DNA from: JANPLD01 sp964445765
Lineage (GTDB): Bacteria; Pseudomonadota; Alphaproteobacteria; Rickettsiales; UBA8987
Length of the DNA stretch: 64,000 bases
Reading direction: 5' to 3'
NCBI GenBank assembly: GCA_964445765.1
Contig: CAYULD010000002.1
Location: forward strand, 372,001 to 436,000
Both the position numbers and the translations under genes were made by a program. Of the stretch, positions 36,596 to 46,165 are shown in pieces; position 1 is the first letter of the stretch; the number at the start of each line of letters is the position of its first letter. The notes below the pieces were generated by a model. That model was given only the letters and a program-made list of their open reading frames with translations, was not told the DNA's origin and did no database searches.

Positions 36596-38881
36596 TTAAA
36601 ATCTTGTGCCGAAGCTAAAACGGATTTGTTGCACTTCGTCAAAAGTTTGTTTTTGAAATGGCTCTGCATAGTCAATTCTTATTGGGCCAACTGGTGATCT
36701 CCAAAATACGCCAACACCCGCAGAAGCCCTAATAGAGCTGTTATCTTCAATTTGCAAAGTTGGATCAGTTGCATCAATGCCGTAAAGTGTTCCAACATCT
36801 GAGAAAACCGCACCTTTAATTTGCAATTCTTCAGGAAGGCCTAGCGGAAACATAAGCTCAGAAGTTCCAACGAAATAATTATTACCACCTAATGGATCAC
36901 GAGAAACCCTATCTCTTGGGCCAATACCTTGGTTATCAAAACCTCTCATTAATGTTTCACCAACAAAGAATCTATCGTTAATTCTAACATCTTTGCCATT
37001 AGTTCCAGTAACATTACCGCCCCTGCCAGAAAGCCTAACCACCCAATCTTTATAATCATCAGAAATTGGTGTGAAGTAAGAAAGCCTAGCATCGTGCTTG
37101 ATATAACTGATATCACCGCCTATACCTGCATAATCTTGTGCAATTGAGGCAAACCAACCAGTTGTTGGTAAAAACTGATTATCAAGGCTATTATAAACAA
37201 AACTATGACCAATGATTGAGCTTAGGAACTCACCTAATTGTTGCGTAACGAATAATGATGCACCCGCTTGAGGATTGGTTATTTCATCTTGCCTTAATGT
37301 ATAATTTAAGTTGTGCGATAAATATTCAGATAAAGGATAACCACTTCTTAGTGTTATACCAGTTGAAGCACTATCAAACGCAAGGTTGTTAAGCCCACTT
37401 TGAGATACAATTTGAGTATTATAGATATCAAAGCCCGTTGAAAGTTGCCTATCTAGGAAATATGGCTCAGTAAATGAAAGGCGAATATCTTGCCTTACTG
37501 CTGCAAGCGTGAAATTTGCCCTCACAAATTGCCCTTTACCTAAAAAGTTTCGCTCTGTAACTGCGATATCACCTAACGCACCATCATTGGTTGAAAAGCC
37601 AGCACCAAGAGTTAATTCACCAGTAGATTGCTCAGCAACGCCAACATTTAAGTCAACCTTATCATTATATTCTGTTTCTTGATTTTGAATATCAACTTTG
37701 CTGAAAAAGCCTAATGCTTCAATCCTTTCTTTAGAGCGTTTAATTTTTGATGAATTATAAGGATCGCCCTCATTTAACCTAAATTCTCTTCTAATAACTT
37801 CATCACCAGTTCTAGAGTTACCAATAATGTTGATGCGATTTACATAAACTCTTGGCCCTTCAGAAATTTCATAGGTAATGCCAATAATTTGTTTTTTATC
37901 ATCTTTATTATAACGAGGGTTTATTCTAGTAAATGCATAGCCTTTTTCACCGAGATAATCAGTTAAAACGGTGATTGTATCTTCTAATTGTTTAGCGTTA
38001 AACTCTTTACCTTCTTTAGATTTTATAAGCTCTCTAGCTTCATCAAGGTTGAGATCAGGGATAGAGCTTTCAATATCAATTTTACCAAATTTGAAATATT
38101 TACCTTCATCAAGTGTGAAAATAATATTAAATGATTTATTAATACTATTATATTCAGCATCCGCAGAAACTACTTTGAAATCAGCGTAACCTTTAGATAC
38201 ATAATGCCTTCTGAGTAATTCTTTATCAAATTCTATTCTATCAGGGTCATAGTTATCACTACCAGAGAAAAACCTATACCAGCGAGATTCCCTTGTGCCT
38301 ATAATTGCTTCAAGCTCAGGCTCATCAAATGCGAAATTGTTAATGAAAGAAACTTGAGCGATTTTTGCTTTCTGCCCTTCATCAATAATATAAACAACTT
38401 TAACCCTATTATTTTCAAGTTTTTCAACTTTTGGCTCAACCCTTACATTAAATCTACCACTTCTTTGATAGAGTGTCATAATTCTTTTAACATCAGATTG
38501 TAAATCTGCTTCCTTAAAAACGGCTCTTGGTTCAATTTTAAGCTCTGTTAAAATTTTTTCTTTATCAATTTTATCATTACCATCAATTTCAACTTCAGAA
38601 ACTGTTGGGTTTTCTTTAACTTCAACATTTAGAATGCCGTTTTCAAGCTCAATTTGAATATCTTCAAAAAGCCCAGTATCAAAAGTTCTTCTAAATGCGT
38701 TATCTAAACCTTCTCTATCAATAGTTTGCCCCCTTTTAACGCCAAGAAATGCCTCAATAGTGGCTGGTTCAACCCTGCCATTGCCAGAGATTTTAATATC
38801 TTTAATAGTAATTTCTTCAGCTTGTGCAGTAGCTGAAATTATTGCTAAAAATGTAAGAAATAGAAGAGATAGTTTTTTCAT
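36596..38881 (-). CDS. bamA: Outer-membrane protein assembly factor BamA
   Basis: Central subunit of the barrel-assembly machinery. It has 761 residues: a signal peptide ending AQAEE (about 22), five POTRA domains (about 24-420), then the Omp85 barrel with GELTLGAGFSTNDG, the lid-loop motif RGF (MRGFDNQGIGPRDR), and a terminal strand ending FSFGTRF. The order rseP-bamA-skp on one strand is typical for Proteobacteria. It is complete and standard. Confidence 0.97.
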   Translation of the reverse strand: MKKLSLLFLTFLAIISATAQAEEITIKDIKISGNGRVEPATIEAFLGVKRGQTIDREGLDNAFRRTFDTGLFEDIQIELENGILNVEVKENPTVSEVEIDGNDKIDKEKILTELKIEPRAVFKEADLQSDVKRIMTLYQRSGRFNVRVEPKVEKLENNRVKVVYIIDEGQKAKIAQVSFINNFAFDEPELEAIIGTRESRWYRFFSGSDNYDPDRIEFDKELLRRHYVSKGYADFKVVSADAEYNSINKSFNIIFTLDEGKYFKFGKIDIESSIPDLNLDEARELIKSKEGKEFNAKQLEDTITVLTDYLGEKGYAFTRINPRYNKDDKKQIIGITYEISEGPRVYVNRINIIGNSRTGDEVIRREFRLNEGDPYNSSKIKRSKERIEALGFFSKVDIQNQETEYNDKVDLNVGVAEQSTGELTLGAGFSTNDGALGDIAVTERNFLGKGQFVRANFTLAAVRQDIRLSFTEPYFLDRQLSTGFDIYNTQIVSQSGLNNLAFDSASTGITLRSGYPLSEYLSHNLNYTLRQDEITNPQAGASLFVTQQLGEFLSSIIGHSFVYNSLDNQFLPTTGWFASIAQDYAGIGGDISYIKHDARLSYFTPISDDYKDWVVRLSGRGGNVTGTNGKDVRINDRFFVGETLMRGFDNQGIGPRDRVSRDPLGGNNYFVGTSELMFPLGLPEELQIKGAVFSDVGTLYGIDATDPTLQIEDNSSIRASAGVGVFWRSPVGPIRIDYAEPFQKQTFDEVQQIRFSFGTRF

Positions 38882-38886
38882 AAATT

Positions 38887-39999
38887 TTAGAAAATCTTAA
38901 AAAATTTTAGATCATTAAAAGTGGCTAAAAGCATCAAGCCAATTAACACCGCATAGCCAAAACGAAAGAAATATTCTTGCATTTTTTCAGGCAGTGGCTT
39001 GCCTCTTAAGCCTTCAATAATATAAAAGAATAAATGACCACCATCAAGCATAGGAATTGGAAAAAGATTTACAAGACCTAAATTTACAGAAAGCACCGCC
39101 ATAAACCAAAATACAACCTTGAAGCCCTTTTCAACAGATTTGCCAGAGTAATCTGCAATTCTTAAAATACCGCTTATTTGATCCGCACTTCTTTGCCCAA
39201 CTATTATTTGCCCCACCGCTTGAAGAGTTCTAACAGATAAATCATAAACTTCATAAGTTGCACTTGATATAGAATTTACAAAGCCAAGTTTTTTATATTC
39301 CATTTTGCTTGAGCCAATTCCAAGCAAACCAACTTCAACTTCATCACCAAAAATATCTTTAGTAACCTTTTTTTCAGGGGTGATTTTTGAGTTAGTAATA
39401 ACGCCAGCCCTTTCATAAGAGATTGAAATTTCAATAGCAGGGTGCATTGAAACTACGCTTCTTATATCTTCAAAAGTTTTTATTTTCTTGCCACCGAGAG
39501 AAATTATTTTATCACCTTCTTTAAGGCCAAATTTTTCAGCAACGCTATTTTCTTGAATGGTTGAAATAACATTGGAAGTATTAGGTTTGCCATAGCTTAA
39601 AAAGAAGAATGCTAAAATAATAATAGCAAAAATATAATTAGCCAAAGGCCCTGCTAGAACAATTAAAAACCTTTTCCAGAGAGCTTGCATATGAAAAGAT
39701 TTTTTCTTTTCTTCCTCTGCCATTTGTGAAATCTTTTCTTTATCAGGCACAGAAGCAGCGTTTTCATCACCATACATTTTTACATAGCCCCCAAGCGGAA
39801 TAAGGCTTAATTTCCAGCGAGTGCCAGATTTATCATTCCAGCCGAAAATCTCTTTACCAAAACCGATAGAAAAGCTCTCAATCATCACGCCACATTTTTT
39901 AGCAACCCAATAATGGCCAAATTCGTGAATAAAAACAATTACTGAGATAATTGCAATAAATGAAATTATACTTTGAAAAATATTGAGAAAAATATCCAT
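38887..39999 (-). CDS. rseP: RIP metalloprotease RseP (site-2 protease)
   Basis: Intramembrane zinc protease cutting anti-sigma factors and signal-peptide remnants. It has 370 residues: HEFGH at 25-29 in the first helix, one PDZ domain (about 140-220; AEKFGLKEGDKIISLGGKKI), and the LDGGHLFFY motif in a later helix. Its start overlaps the dxr stop by one base, and bamA begins 5 bases after its stop. Confidence 0.95.
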   Translation of the reverse strand: MDIFLNIFQSIISFIAIISVIVFIHEFGHYWVAKKCGVMIESFSIGFGKEIFGWNDKSGTRWKLSLIPLGGYVKMYGDENAASVPDKEKISQMAEEEKKKSFHMQALWKRFLIVLAGPLANYIFAIIILAFFFLSYGKPNTSNVISTIQENSVAEKFGLKEGDKIISLGGKKIKTFEDIRSVVSMHPAIEISISYERAGVITNSKITPEKKVTKDIFGDEVEVGLLGIGSSKMEYKKLGFVNSISSATYEVYDLSVRTLQAVGQIIVGQRSADQISGILRIADYSGKSVEKGFKVVFWFMAVLSVNLGLVNLFPIPMLDGGHLFFYIIEGLRGKPLPEKMQEYFFRFGYAVLIGLMLLATFNDLKFFKIF

Positions 40000-41174
40000 T
40001 ATGCGACCTTGTTATTTCTTAATTTTGTAAATGTTTTTGCTAAATTCCTTGAAATTTCATCTATGTAATAAATTTCTTCCAGAGAATTTGCTTTATAATT
40101 TTCTGATATAATCTTTTCCAAAACCATTTCAACTATAATAGAAATATCTGAAAATTTTATTTGGTTATTAAGAAATTTTTCTACCGCAACTTCATTTGAA
40201 GCATTAAGTGCAATACAAGCCTTTTGACCAGCTTCTAGTGCATTAAAGGCAAGTTTTATGCACTTAAATTTTTCAAAATCAGGTTTATAAAAACTTAAAT
40301 TGCTGATATTTGCTAAATCTAATTTTTTAGAATTATTATTTATTCTTTCAGGATAACCTAATGCAAAAGAAATTGGAATTTTCATATCAGGGTTAGAAAG
40401 TGCTGATAAAACTGAGCCATCATTATAATAAACCAAGCCGTGAATTATAGATTGCGGGTGAACTAAAACTTCTATCTGATTTGCTTTTACTGGAAATAGG
40501 TGGAAGGCCTCAATTACCTCAAGCCCTTTATTCATCATTGTTGCGGAATCAACTGAAATTTTTGCCCCCATCTGCCAATTTGGGTGTTTTATTGCCATTT
40601 CAGGGGTGATATTACTAAACTCAGATAAAGTATAATTTAGAAAAGGCCCGCCTGAAGCTGTGAGAATTATTTTTTCAACTGAGCTGATATTTTCAAAATC
40701 AAAAATTTGATAAATTGCATTATGCTCAGAATCTACAGGGATAATTTTTGCATTAGATTTTTTGGCTTCATTAATAATAATATTGCCGGCACAAACTAGG
40801 CATTCTTTATTCGCCATTCCAATATTAACCCCTGCTTTTATAGCAGATAAACTTGGCTCTAACGCACAAAAACCAACTGCCCCTGAAATATAAATATCAA
40901 TTTTTTGAGCAGAAGCCTCAACGCAACCTTGCTTACCAGCAAAAATTTTAATGTTACTTCCTTGTAATAAATTTTTGAGGGGCAGATATTTTTCTTCATC
41001 ATAAATTGCAATTTGTTTGGCATTAAATTGCAGGGCGAGTTTTGCTAATTCCTCATAATTATTTCTAGCAATAAGGGTATGAACTGAATATTTATCTGGG
41101 TTTTGGGATATAATCTCAAGGCTGTTCTTGCCAATAGTTCCCGTTGCACCTAAAATTGTAACTTGCTTTTGCAT
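39999..41174 (-). CDS. dxr: 1-deoxy-D-xylulose 5-phosphate reductoisomerase
   Basis: Second step of the non-mevalonate isoprenoid pathway, DXP to MEP with NADPH. It has 391 residues: NADPH loop ILGATGTIGKNSLEII, NIGMANKECLVCAG, catalytic PVDSEHNAIYQ, SGGPFLNYTL, HPNWQMGAKISVDSATMMNK and IEAFHLF. It is contiguous with cdsA (stop and start adjacent) and rseP, so they form one transcription unit. Confidence 0.97.
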   Translation of the reverse strand: MQKQVTILGATGTIGKNSLEIISQNPDKYSVHTLIARNNYEELAKLALQFNAKQIAIYDEEKYLPLKNLLQGSNIKIFAGKQGCVEASAQKIDIYISGAVGFCALEPSLSAIKAGVNIGMANKECLVCAGNIIINEAKKSNAKIIPVDSEHNAIYQIFDFENISSVEKIILTASGGPFLNYTLSEFSNITPEMAIKHPNWQMGAKISVDSATMMNKGLEVIEAFHLFPVKANQIEVLVHPQSIIHGLVYYNDGSVLSALSNPDMKIPISFALGYPERINNNSKKLDLANISNLSFYKPDFEKFKCIKLAFNALEAGQKACIALNASNEVAVEKFLNNQIKFSDISIIVEMVLEKIISENYKANSLEEIYYIDEISRNLAKTFTKLRNNKVA

Positions 41175-41873
41175 TTACACATTCATTGTTTTGAGAATAA
41201 GGAAATAAAAATATATTCCAGTAACATTTAGAACTAGCAAAAGCCCATCAATTCTATCTAATATACCGCCGTGTCCGGGAATGATATTGCCGGAATCTTT
41301 AACATTATGTTTGCGTTTTATCCAAGATTCAAACAAATCACCAATTTGAGAAATTATTGGAATAAAAATGTGAATTAACAATGCATCATAAAAATGTTTA
41401 TCAGAAATTTTATTTGCACCAAAATTAACTGAATAATTAATGCAGAAAAATAATAATAAACAACCTATCACGCCGCCAATCGCACCAGCCCAAGTTTTGT
41501 TAGGGCTTATTTTTGGGCAAAGTTTAGGCCCACCAATAAATTTACCAAAAATATAGCCAAAAATATCATTTATCCAAACTAATATAACCACCACAAACAT
41601 TAATATTGGAAAATTATCAAAATATGGAATGTTAAACCTATATCTGGCTAAAAATAATAAAACTAATGCTGCAAAACTTATGTAAATAAAACCAAAAAGC
41701 CACCATAAAATGCGAGCTTTACTGCTGGCTGTAATCTTAAACCATTCAAATATAGCAATTAAAAATGCACTTATAATTACTATATCAAGCAATGCACCGC
41801 CTATAATCATTAAATATATTAAAATTGGTGCAAGTATGATTGTTGAGATAATTCTTTTTACAAAATTTGGCAC
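41175..41873 (-). CDS. cdsA: Phosphatidate cytidylyltransferase
   Basis: Makes CDP-diacylglycerol for phospholipid synthesis. It has 232 residues from a GTG start. Seven or so membrane helices and the signature SWIKRKHNVKDSGNIIPGHG followed by GILDRIDGL at the C-terminal side identify it. It is the first gene of the cdsA-dxr-rseP-bamA-skp-fabG block. uppS, which often precedes it, is absent; the upstream neighbour is divergent. Confidence 0.94.
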   Translation of the reverse strand: MPNFVKRIISTIILAPILIYLMIIGGALLDIVIISAFLIAIFEWFKITASSKARILWWLFGFIYISFAALVLLFLARYRFNIPYFDNFPILMFVVVILVWINDIFGYIFGKFIGGPKLCPKISPNKTWAGAIGGVIGCLLLFFCINYSVNFGANKISDKHFYDALLIHIFIPIISQIGDLFESWIKRKHNVKDSGNIIPGHGGILDRIDGLLLVLNVTGIYFYFLILKTMNV

Positions 41874-41939
41874 AAAAAATAAACTAGATTGAATTTAACT
41901 TTAGCTTTAATATTGTTTAATTAATTAGTCATCAAATTT

Positions 41940-43184
41940 ATGGAATTACTAAAATATTACATAATAAAAATATTTGAGTTTTTGTCTTTTCCCGATGCTA
42001 AAGAAATTTGCGGGCATAGCCCTGATTTTTCTTCTGATTGCTCGCTTATTCTAAATTTTGCTTTTTACTTCACCCCTATAATTTTACTCATAAATTTATT
42101 TATATTTAGCAATATAAGGCTTGGGCTTAAATTTTTAATTTTTTCAATTTCCGCAATAATTAGCTTGTTTTTCTTCTCTGACAGGGCGTTAAATAGAATC
42201 TCAGATGCATCAAATTATGGCTTTGAGAATTTTATAATTCTATTTAATTTATGGTGTTTCTTAGCGTTTTGCTTATTGGTTTTGGCAAATATTTTTTATC
42301 ATAAAAGAACGGGTTTTTTTTATGCGATATTTATAATCTCAGCGTTATTTTCATTTTTATTTATTCTTTTTGGCAGGGGTGCTTTGGAGCATATCGGAAC
42401 ATTATCCGGCACTATATTCAGAGAATTTTCAATCAGCAATTTATATAAGAGTTTTTTATTTAAGGAAATTTTATTATTTTTTATATTTTCTGCAATTTAT
42501 GGTTTTATAGTTTTAATTCTACACTGGGTAAAAACAGGTTTAATTATTCCAAATTTATTTTTCAGCAGATTATATATTTTCTCAATATTTTTTGTTGCCT
42601 CCGTTATTTTGCTAATTTCAATACCTTTTGGCATTTTAGTTAATAACCAAGATGTAAATTATGCAAAAAATTATATTGGGGATATAAAAACAAAAATTGA
42701 TAAATATTATTATGAAAATGGTGAATTTCCAAAGGTTTTAGATGATTTTCTAGATATTAAAAAAGAAAATCCATTTTTACTAGAGCGACACGAATATTAT
42801 TCCTATGGCATAAGGGGCACTTATTATTTCAGCAGAGATGATAAATATTGCATTATATTTCAAAATCCTGCAATTAATTTTGGCTATTATTCAATAACTA
42901 ACCTCAGAGATTGGCAATTTACCAGCAACCAAGATTCATTTGATAATGTATTTATTAACGCCTGTGATGAAACCTCGGAAGATACAGAAGGCTTAGTTTC
43001 TGGCTATCTTGGAATGGCAACACCTGATGATTATCTTAATTCAAGTGCGATTGAATTTAATATACCAAATGTGCCACCAGTTTCTAAAAAATCTACTGAA
43101 ATTCTGCACGAAAAAATTATAGATTATGGCAAAAAAGACCCCTCAATTTTTAGATATTACCGCAATTTTGATAATGAAAAATAA
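41940..43184 (+). CDS. Hypothetical membrane protein with C-terminal soluble domain
   Basis: 414 residues, no family recognised. The first about 235 residues hold six or more hydrophobic helices rich in Phe, Ile and Leu. The rest (about 236-414) is soluble and aromatic-rich. It begins with NYAKNYIGDIKTKIDKYYYE, then NGEFPKVLDDFL, a pattern like the post-helix part of type IV pilin-like proteins (KxIxxYYxxNGxFP). The pilin resemblance may be convergent. It is divergent from cdsA and followed by a hairpin-rich gap. Confidence 0.6.
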   Translation: MELLKYYIIKIFEFLSFPDAKEICGHSPDFSSDCSLILNFAFYFTPIILLINLFIFSNIRLGLKFLIFSISAIISLFFFSDRALNRISDASNYGFENFIILFNLWCFLAFCLLVLANIFYHKRTGFFYAIFIISALFSFLFILFGRGALEHIGTLSGTIFREFSISNLYKSFLFKEILLFFIFSAIYGFIVLILHWVKTGLIIPNLFFSRLYIFSIFFVASVILLISIPFGILVNNQDVNYAKNYIGDIKTKIDKYYYENGEFPKVLDDFLDIKKENPFLLERHEYYSYGIRGTYYFSRDDKYCIIFQNPAINFGYYSITNLRDWQFTSNQDSFDNVFINACDETSEDTEGLVSGYLGMATPDDYLNSSAIEFNIPNVPPVSKKSTEILHEKIIDYGKKDPSIFRYYRNFDNEK

Positions 43185-43264
43185 ATAGCCTCACCTATAT
43201 TTTTATTGAACAACCGCACAATATTTATAGTATAGTATTTCAAAACTTTAATGACCCAAAAATA

Positions 43265-43401
43265 CCCTCTCCTCTTTTATAAGGGGAGAGGGTAAGGGTG
43301 AGGGGATGGGCTTATTATAATATAAAACCCTCACCCAGCTTAATCTAACTTTCTTTGAAAGTAAGATTAAGCAACCCTCTCCCTTTGAAAAGGGCGAGGG
43401 G
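43265..43401. repeat. Compound hairpin repeat S3 (CCCTCTCC family)
   Basis: Four hairpins in 137 bases. They are CCCTCTCC/GGGGAGAGGG; a nested AAGGGTGAGGG/CCCTCACCC pair; AGCTTAATCTAACTTTC against GAAAGTAAGATTAAGC; and CCCTCTCCCTTT/AAAGGGCGAGGG. It occupies the gap between the membrane protein gene and the DegT-type gene. It is the longest copy of the S family in the window. Confidence 0.75.
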
Positions 43402-43455
43402 AAATTTAATTAAATATTTTGAAATGATATATTCCATTTCAATAAAGGAAAACCT

Positions 43456-44700
43456 ATGAAGCAAGTTATTGTTAAAAATAATGAGAATAATAATATTTCA
43501 GTTTCTTATGCCAAAACTGTTTATGGGCAAAAAGAAATTGATGCGGTGGTAAAATGCCTCAATGAAGGCACACAAATGGGAAAATATGCAAGAGAATTTG
43601 AAAGAAAAATTGCCAATCTTTTTGATAAAAAATATGGGCTATTTGTTAATTCAGGCTCATCAGCACTTTATATTGGCGTTGAGGCAATGGCAAAAATTTA
43701 TGGTTTTAAGGCTGGCTCAGAAATTATAACGCCAGCTTTAACTTTTTCTACTACAATTGGCTCAATCTATAAAGCAGGGTTAATTCCAGCTTATGTTGAT
43801 GTTGGTGAAAGTGATTATTGCATTGATGTTAGTAAAATTGAAGAAATGATTAACGCTAATACGGTTGCAATCTCTGCACCAAATCTAATGGGTAATGTTT
43901 GTAACTGGGAAGAAATTTCTAAAATTGCTAAAAAACATAACCTTAAGATTATTGAAGATTCCGCAGATACACTTGGTGGCACGCTAAACGGCAAGCCATC
44001 TGGTGCTTGGAGTGATATGTCAATTACTAGCTTTTATGGCTCTCATATTATTAATTGTGCGGGTAATGGCGGTATGCTATGCATTAATGATGATGAGTTT
44101 TTGAAAGAAGCAAAATTACTTCGCTCTTGGGGCAGAAGCTCTTCTATTTTTGATGAAAAATCTGAATCTATTGAAAATCGTTTTAATGTTTACATTGATG
44201 AAATTCAGTATGATGCAAAATTCTTATTTGAAAGAATAGGCTATAACCTAGAAGGCTCAGAAATAGGGGCTGCTTTTGGCTTAGTGCAACTTGAAGATTT
44301 AGAAAAAAATATCATTACAAGAGAAAATAATTTTAATAGGCAAAAACAATTTTTTGACAAATATTCTGAGTTTTTTACTACACCTAACTATACTAAAGGC
44401 GTTAGAAGTGGCTGGCTGGCTTTTCCAATTATTGTTAAAGAATCTGCACCTTTTACAAGAAGTGAATTACAAATATTTCTTGAAAAAAGAAATATCCAAA
44501 CTCGTGTAGTGTTTACTGGAAACATCACAAGGCAACCCGGCTATAAAAATCTTGAGATGAAAAAGGCAAAATCTGGTTTCAAAAATGCAGATAATGTTAT
44601 GAGGGGCGGAATTTTACTTGCTTGTCATCATGGTTTGAATGATGCAATGTTTACGCATATGCATAATTCTATTGAAGAGTTTTTGCAGAAATATAAATAA
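43456..44700 (+). CDS. DegT/RfbH-like sugar enzyme with His in place of the PLP lysine
   Basis: 414 residues of the DegT/DnrJ/EryC1 aminotransferase fold (SGSSALYIGVEAM, EDSADTLGGTLNGKPSGAWS, FNRQKQFFDK). At the position of the Schiff-base lysine the sequence reads SFYGSHIINCAGNGGM, so His197 replaces Lys. In known families this change marks dehydratases/deoxygenases such as ColD and E1/RfbH, which use PMP or PLP to remove the C3 hydroxyl of NDP-4-keto-6-deoxysugars. The protein therefore probably makes a 3-deoxy sugar for lipopolysaccharide. AAAGGA precedes the ATG by 9 bases. The next two genes fit a sugar pathway. Confidence 0.85.
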   Translation: MKQVIVKNNENNNISVSYAKTVYGQKEIDAVVKCLNEGTQMGKYAREFERKIANLFDKKYGLFVNSGSSALYIGVEAMAKIYGFKAGSEIITPALTFSTTIGSIYKAGLIPAYVDVGESDYCIDVSKIEEMINANTVAISAPNLMGNVCNWEEISKIAKKHNLKIIEDSADTLGGTLNGKPSGAWSDMSITSFYGSHIINCAGNGGMLCINDDEFLKEAKLLRSWGRSSSIFDEKSESIENRFNVYIDEIQYDAKFLFERIGYNLEGSEIGAAFGLVQLEDLEKNIITRENNFNRQKQFFDKYSEFFTTPNYTKGVRSGWLAFPIIVKESAPFTRSELQIFLEKRNIQTRVVFTGNITRQPGYKNLEMKKAKSGFKNADNVMRGGILLACHHGLNDAMFTHMHNSIEEFLQKYK

Positions 44701-44724
44701 GATTATCAATAATTATTTATTCTA

Positions 44725-45183
44725 ATGTCAAAAATTATTTCAAAAATAGAGGGGCTTCAGATAAATAAAATTAAGAGAGTTCACCACCCTAAAGGGGATA
44801 TTCTTCACGCTCTTAGAAAAAGTGAAGAGAGCTTCAAGAGCTTCGGTGAAGCCTATTTTTCTATGACAAAATTTAATGAAGTTAAAGGCTGGAAAACACA
44901 TTTAGAAGCAACTGTTAATTTAATAGTTCCATATGGTAAGATGAGATTTGTAATCTATGATGGCGATGATTCTGGCAAAGGCAATTTTGAAGAATATCTT
45001 CTTAGCCCTGATAATGATGAAAATTATTTAAGAATTACAATGAAGCCTAATTTATGGTTTGCACATCGCGGGGAAGCCAAAACAGATAGCCTATTATTAG
45101 TAATTACAAATATAGAGCATTATGATGCTGAAATTGGCAGAATGTCATTTGAAAAAGTTCCCTATAATTGGCCAAAATTATGA
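44725..45183 (+). CDS. Small cupin-like protein, RmlC/epimerase-like
   Basis: 152 residues. The sequence GDILHALRKSEESFKSFGEA, FSMTKFNEVKGWKTHLEATV, NLIVPYGKMRFVIYDGDD and LWFAHRGEAKTDSLLLVI resembles the dTDP-4-keto-sugar 3,5-epimerase (RmlC) cupin fold in a short form. It probably isomerises or binds the intermediate made by the preceding DegT-type enzyme. Its stop overlaps the next ATG as ATGA, so it is cotranslated with the reductase gene. Confidence 0.78.
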   Translation: MSKIISKIEGLQINKIKRVHHPKGDILHALRKSEESFKSFGEAYFSMTKFNEVKGWKTHLEATVNLIVPYGKMRFVIYDGDDSGKGNFEEYLLSPDNDENYLRITMKPNLWFAHRGEAKTDSLLLVITNIEHYDAEIGRMSFEKVPYNWPKL

Positions 45184-46076
45184 GTAAAACTTTTTTGTTA
45201 ACAGGTGCTACTGGTTTTGTAGGGAGCAACCTTGCTAGAAAATTATGTGAATTAAATCACAAGGTAATTGCTATAAAAAGAAGCAATTCATCATTAGAAA
45301 ATCTAAATGATATTCAAGATAAAATCCATTTTTATGATTATGATGGTAATGTGAAATCTTTAGAAATTATTTTTCAAGATTATAAAAATATAGAAGCAAC
45401 ATTCCATATTGCAAGCTGGTATTTAAGGGATCATCAAGCTGAAAATATTAATGATTTACTTAAATCAAATATAAATTTTTCAACTAATTTAATTGAGGTT
45501 TGTACAAAAAATAATTGTAACAAATTTATAAATACAACTAGCTTTACTGAATTTGATGAGGCAGGGCATTATAACCCAGATAGCCTATATAGTGCCACAA
45601 AAAAGGCTTTTAGGGATATTTTGCAATATTATGTTAAGGCTAGAAAAATCTCGGCATTAACATTGGTGCTTTATGATAATTATAGCGTTAATGATAATAG
45701 AAAAAAACTTTTATGGCTTTTGGAAGATGCTTATAAAAATGATAAGCCAATTGATTTTACTAAGGGAGAGCAGAAATTATGCCTTGTAAATATCGTTGAT
45801 ACAATTTCTGGATATTTACAAGCCTATGAATTGCTTTGTAATGCGGATTATCAAAATAAAAATTTACTATATTTTTTAGCTGGTAAGCCAAAAACTCTTA
45901 AAGAAATTGTTGAGGAATATATTGAAATTACGGGCAGAAAAATAAACATAAATTGGGGGGCAATTCCATATAGAGAAAACCAAATTATGAGCCCTTATAT
46001 TGGGCAATTACTACCAAATTGGCAGGCAAAAATAAACTTCAAGGAAGGGCTATTAAATAAAAGTGTTTTTTACTAA
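45180..46076 (+). CDS. NAD-dependent epimerase/reductase (extended SDR)
   Basis: 298 residues from the ATG that overlaps the previous stop; a TTG 12 bases earlier is less likely. The Rossmann motif is LTGATGFVGSNLA (6-18). The catalytic pair is in SLYSATKKAFRDIL (Y-x-x-x-K), with Ser/Thr in NTTSFTEFDEAG. The C-terminal part (LAGKPKTLKEIVEEYIEITG) is sugar-epimerase-like. It likely reduces or epimerises the 4-keto group of the deoxysugar, giving a CDP- or dTDP-linked product such as an abequose- or paratose-type sugar. The substrate is inferred from the cluster only. Confidence 0.85.
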   Translation: MSKTFLLTGATGFVGSNLARKLCELNHKVIAIKRSNSSLENLNDIQDKIHFYDYDGNVKSLEIIFQDYKNIEATFHIASWYLRDHQAENINDLLKSNINFSTNLIEVCTKNNCNKFINTTSFTEFDEAGHYNPDSLYSATKKAFRDILQYYVKARKISALTLVLYDNYSVNDNRKKLLWLLEDAYKNDKPIDFTKGEQKLCLVNIVDTISGYLQAYELLCNADYQNKNLLYFLAGKPKTLKEIVEEYIEITGRKININWGAIPYRENQIMSPYIGQLLPNWQAKINFKEGLLNKSVFY

Positions 46077-46165
46077 GGTTTATTATGTTTCTATTAGCAA
46101 AGCTCTAATATAATCCCACTATTTTCTATCTAGAATCATAATGAAATACTAAACATAAACTAAAA

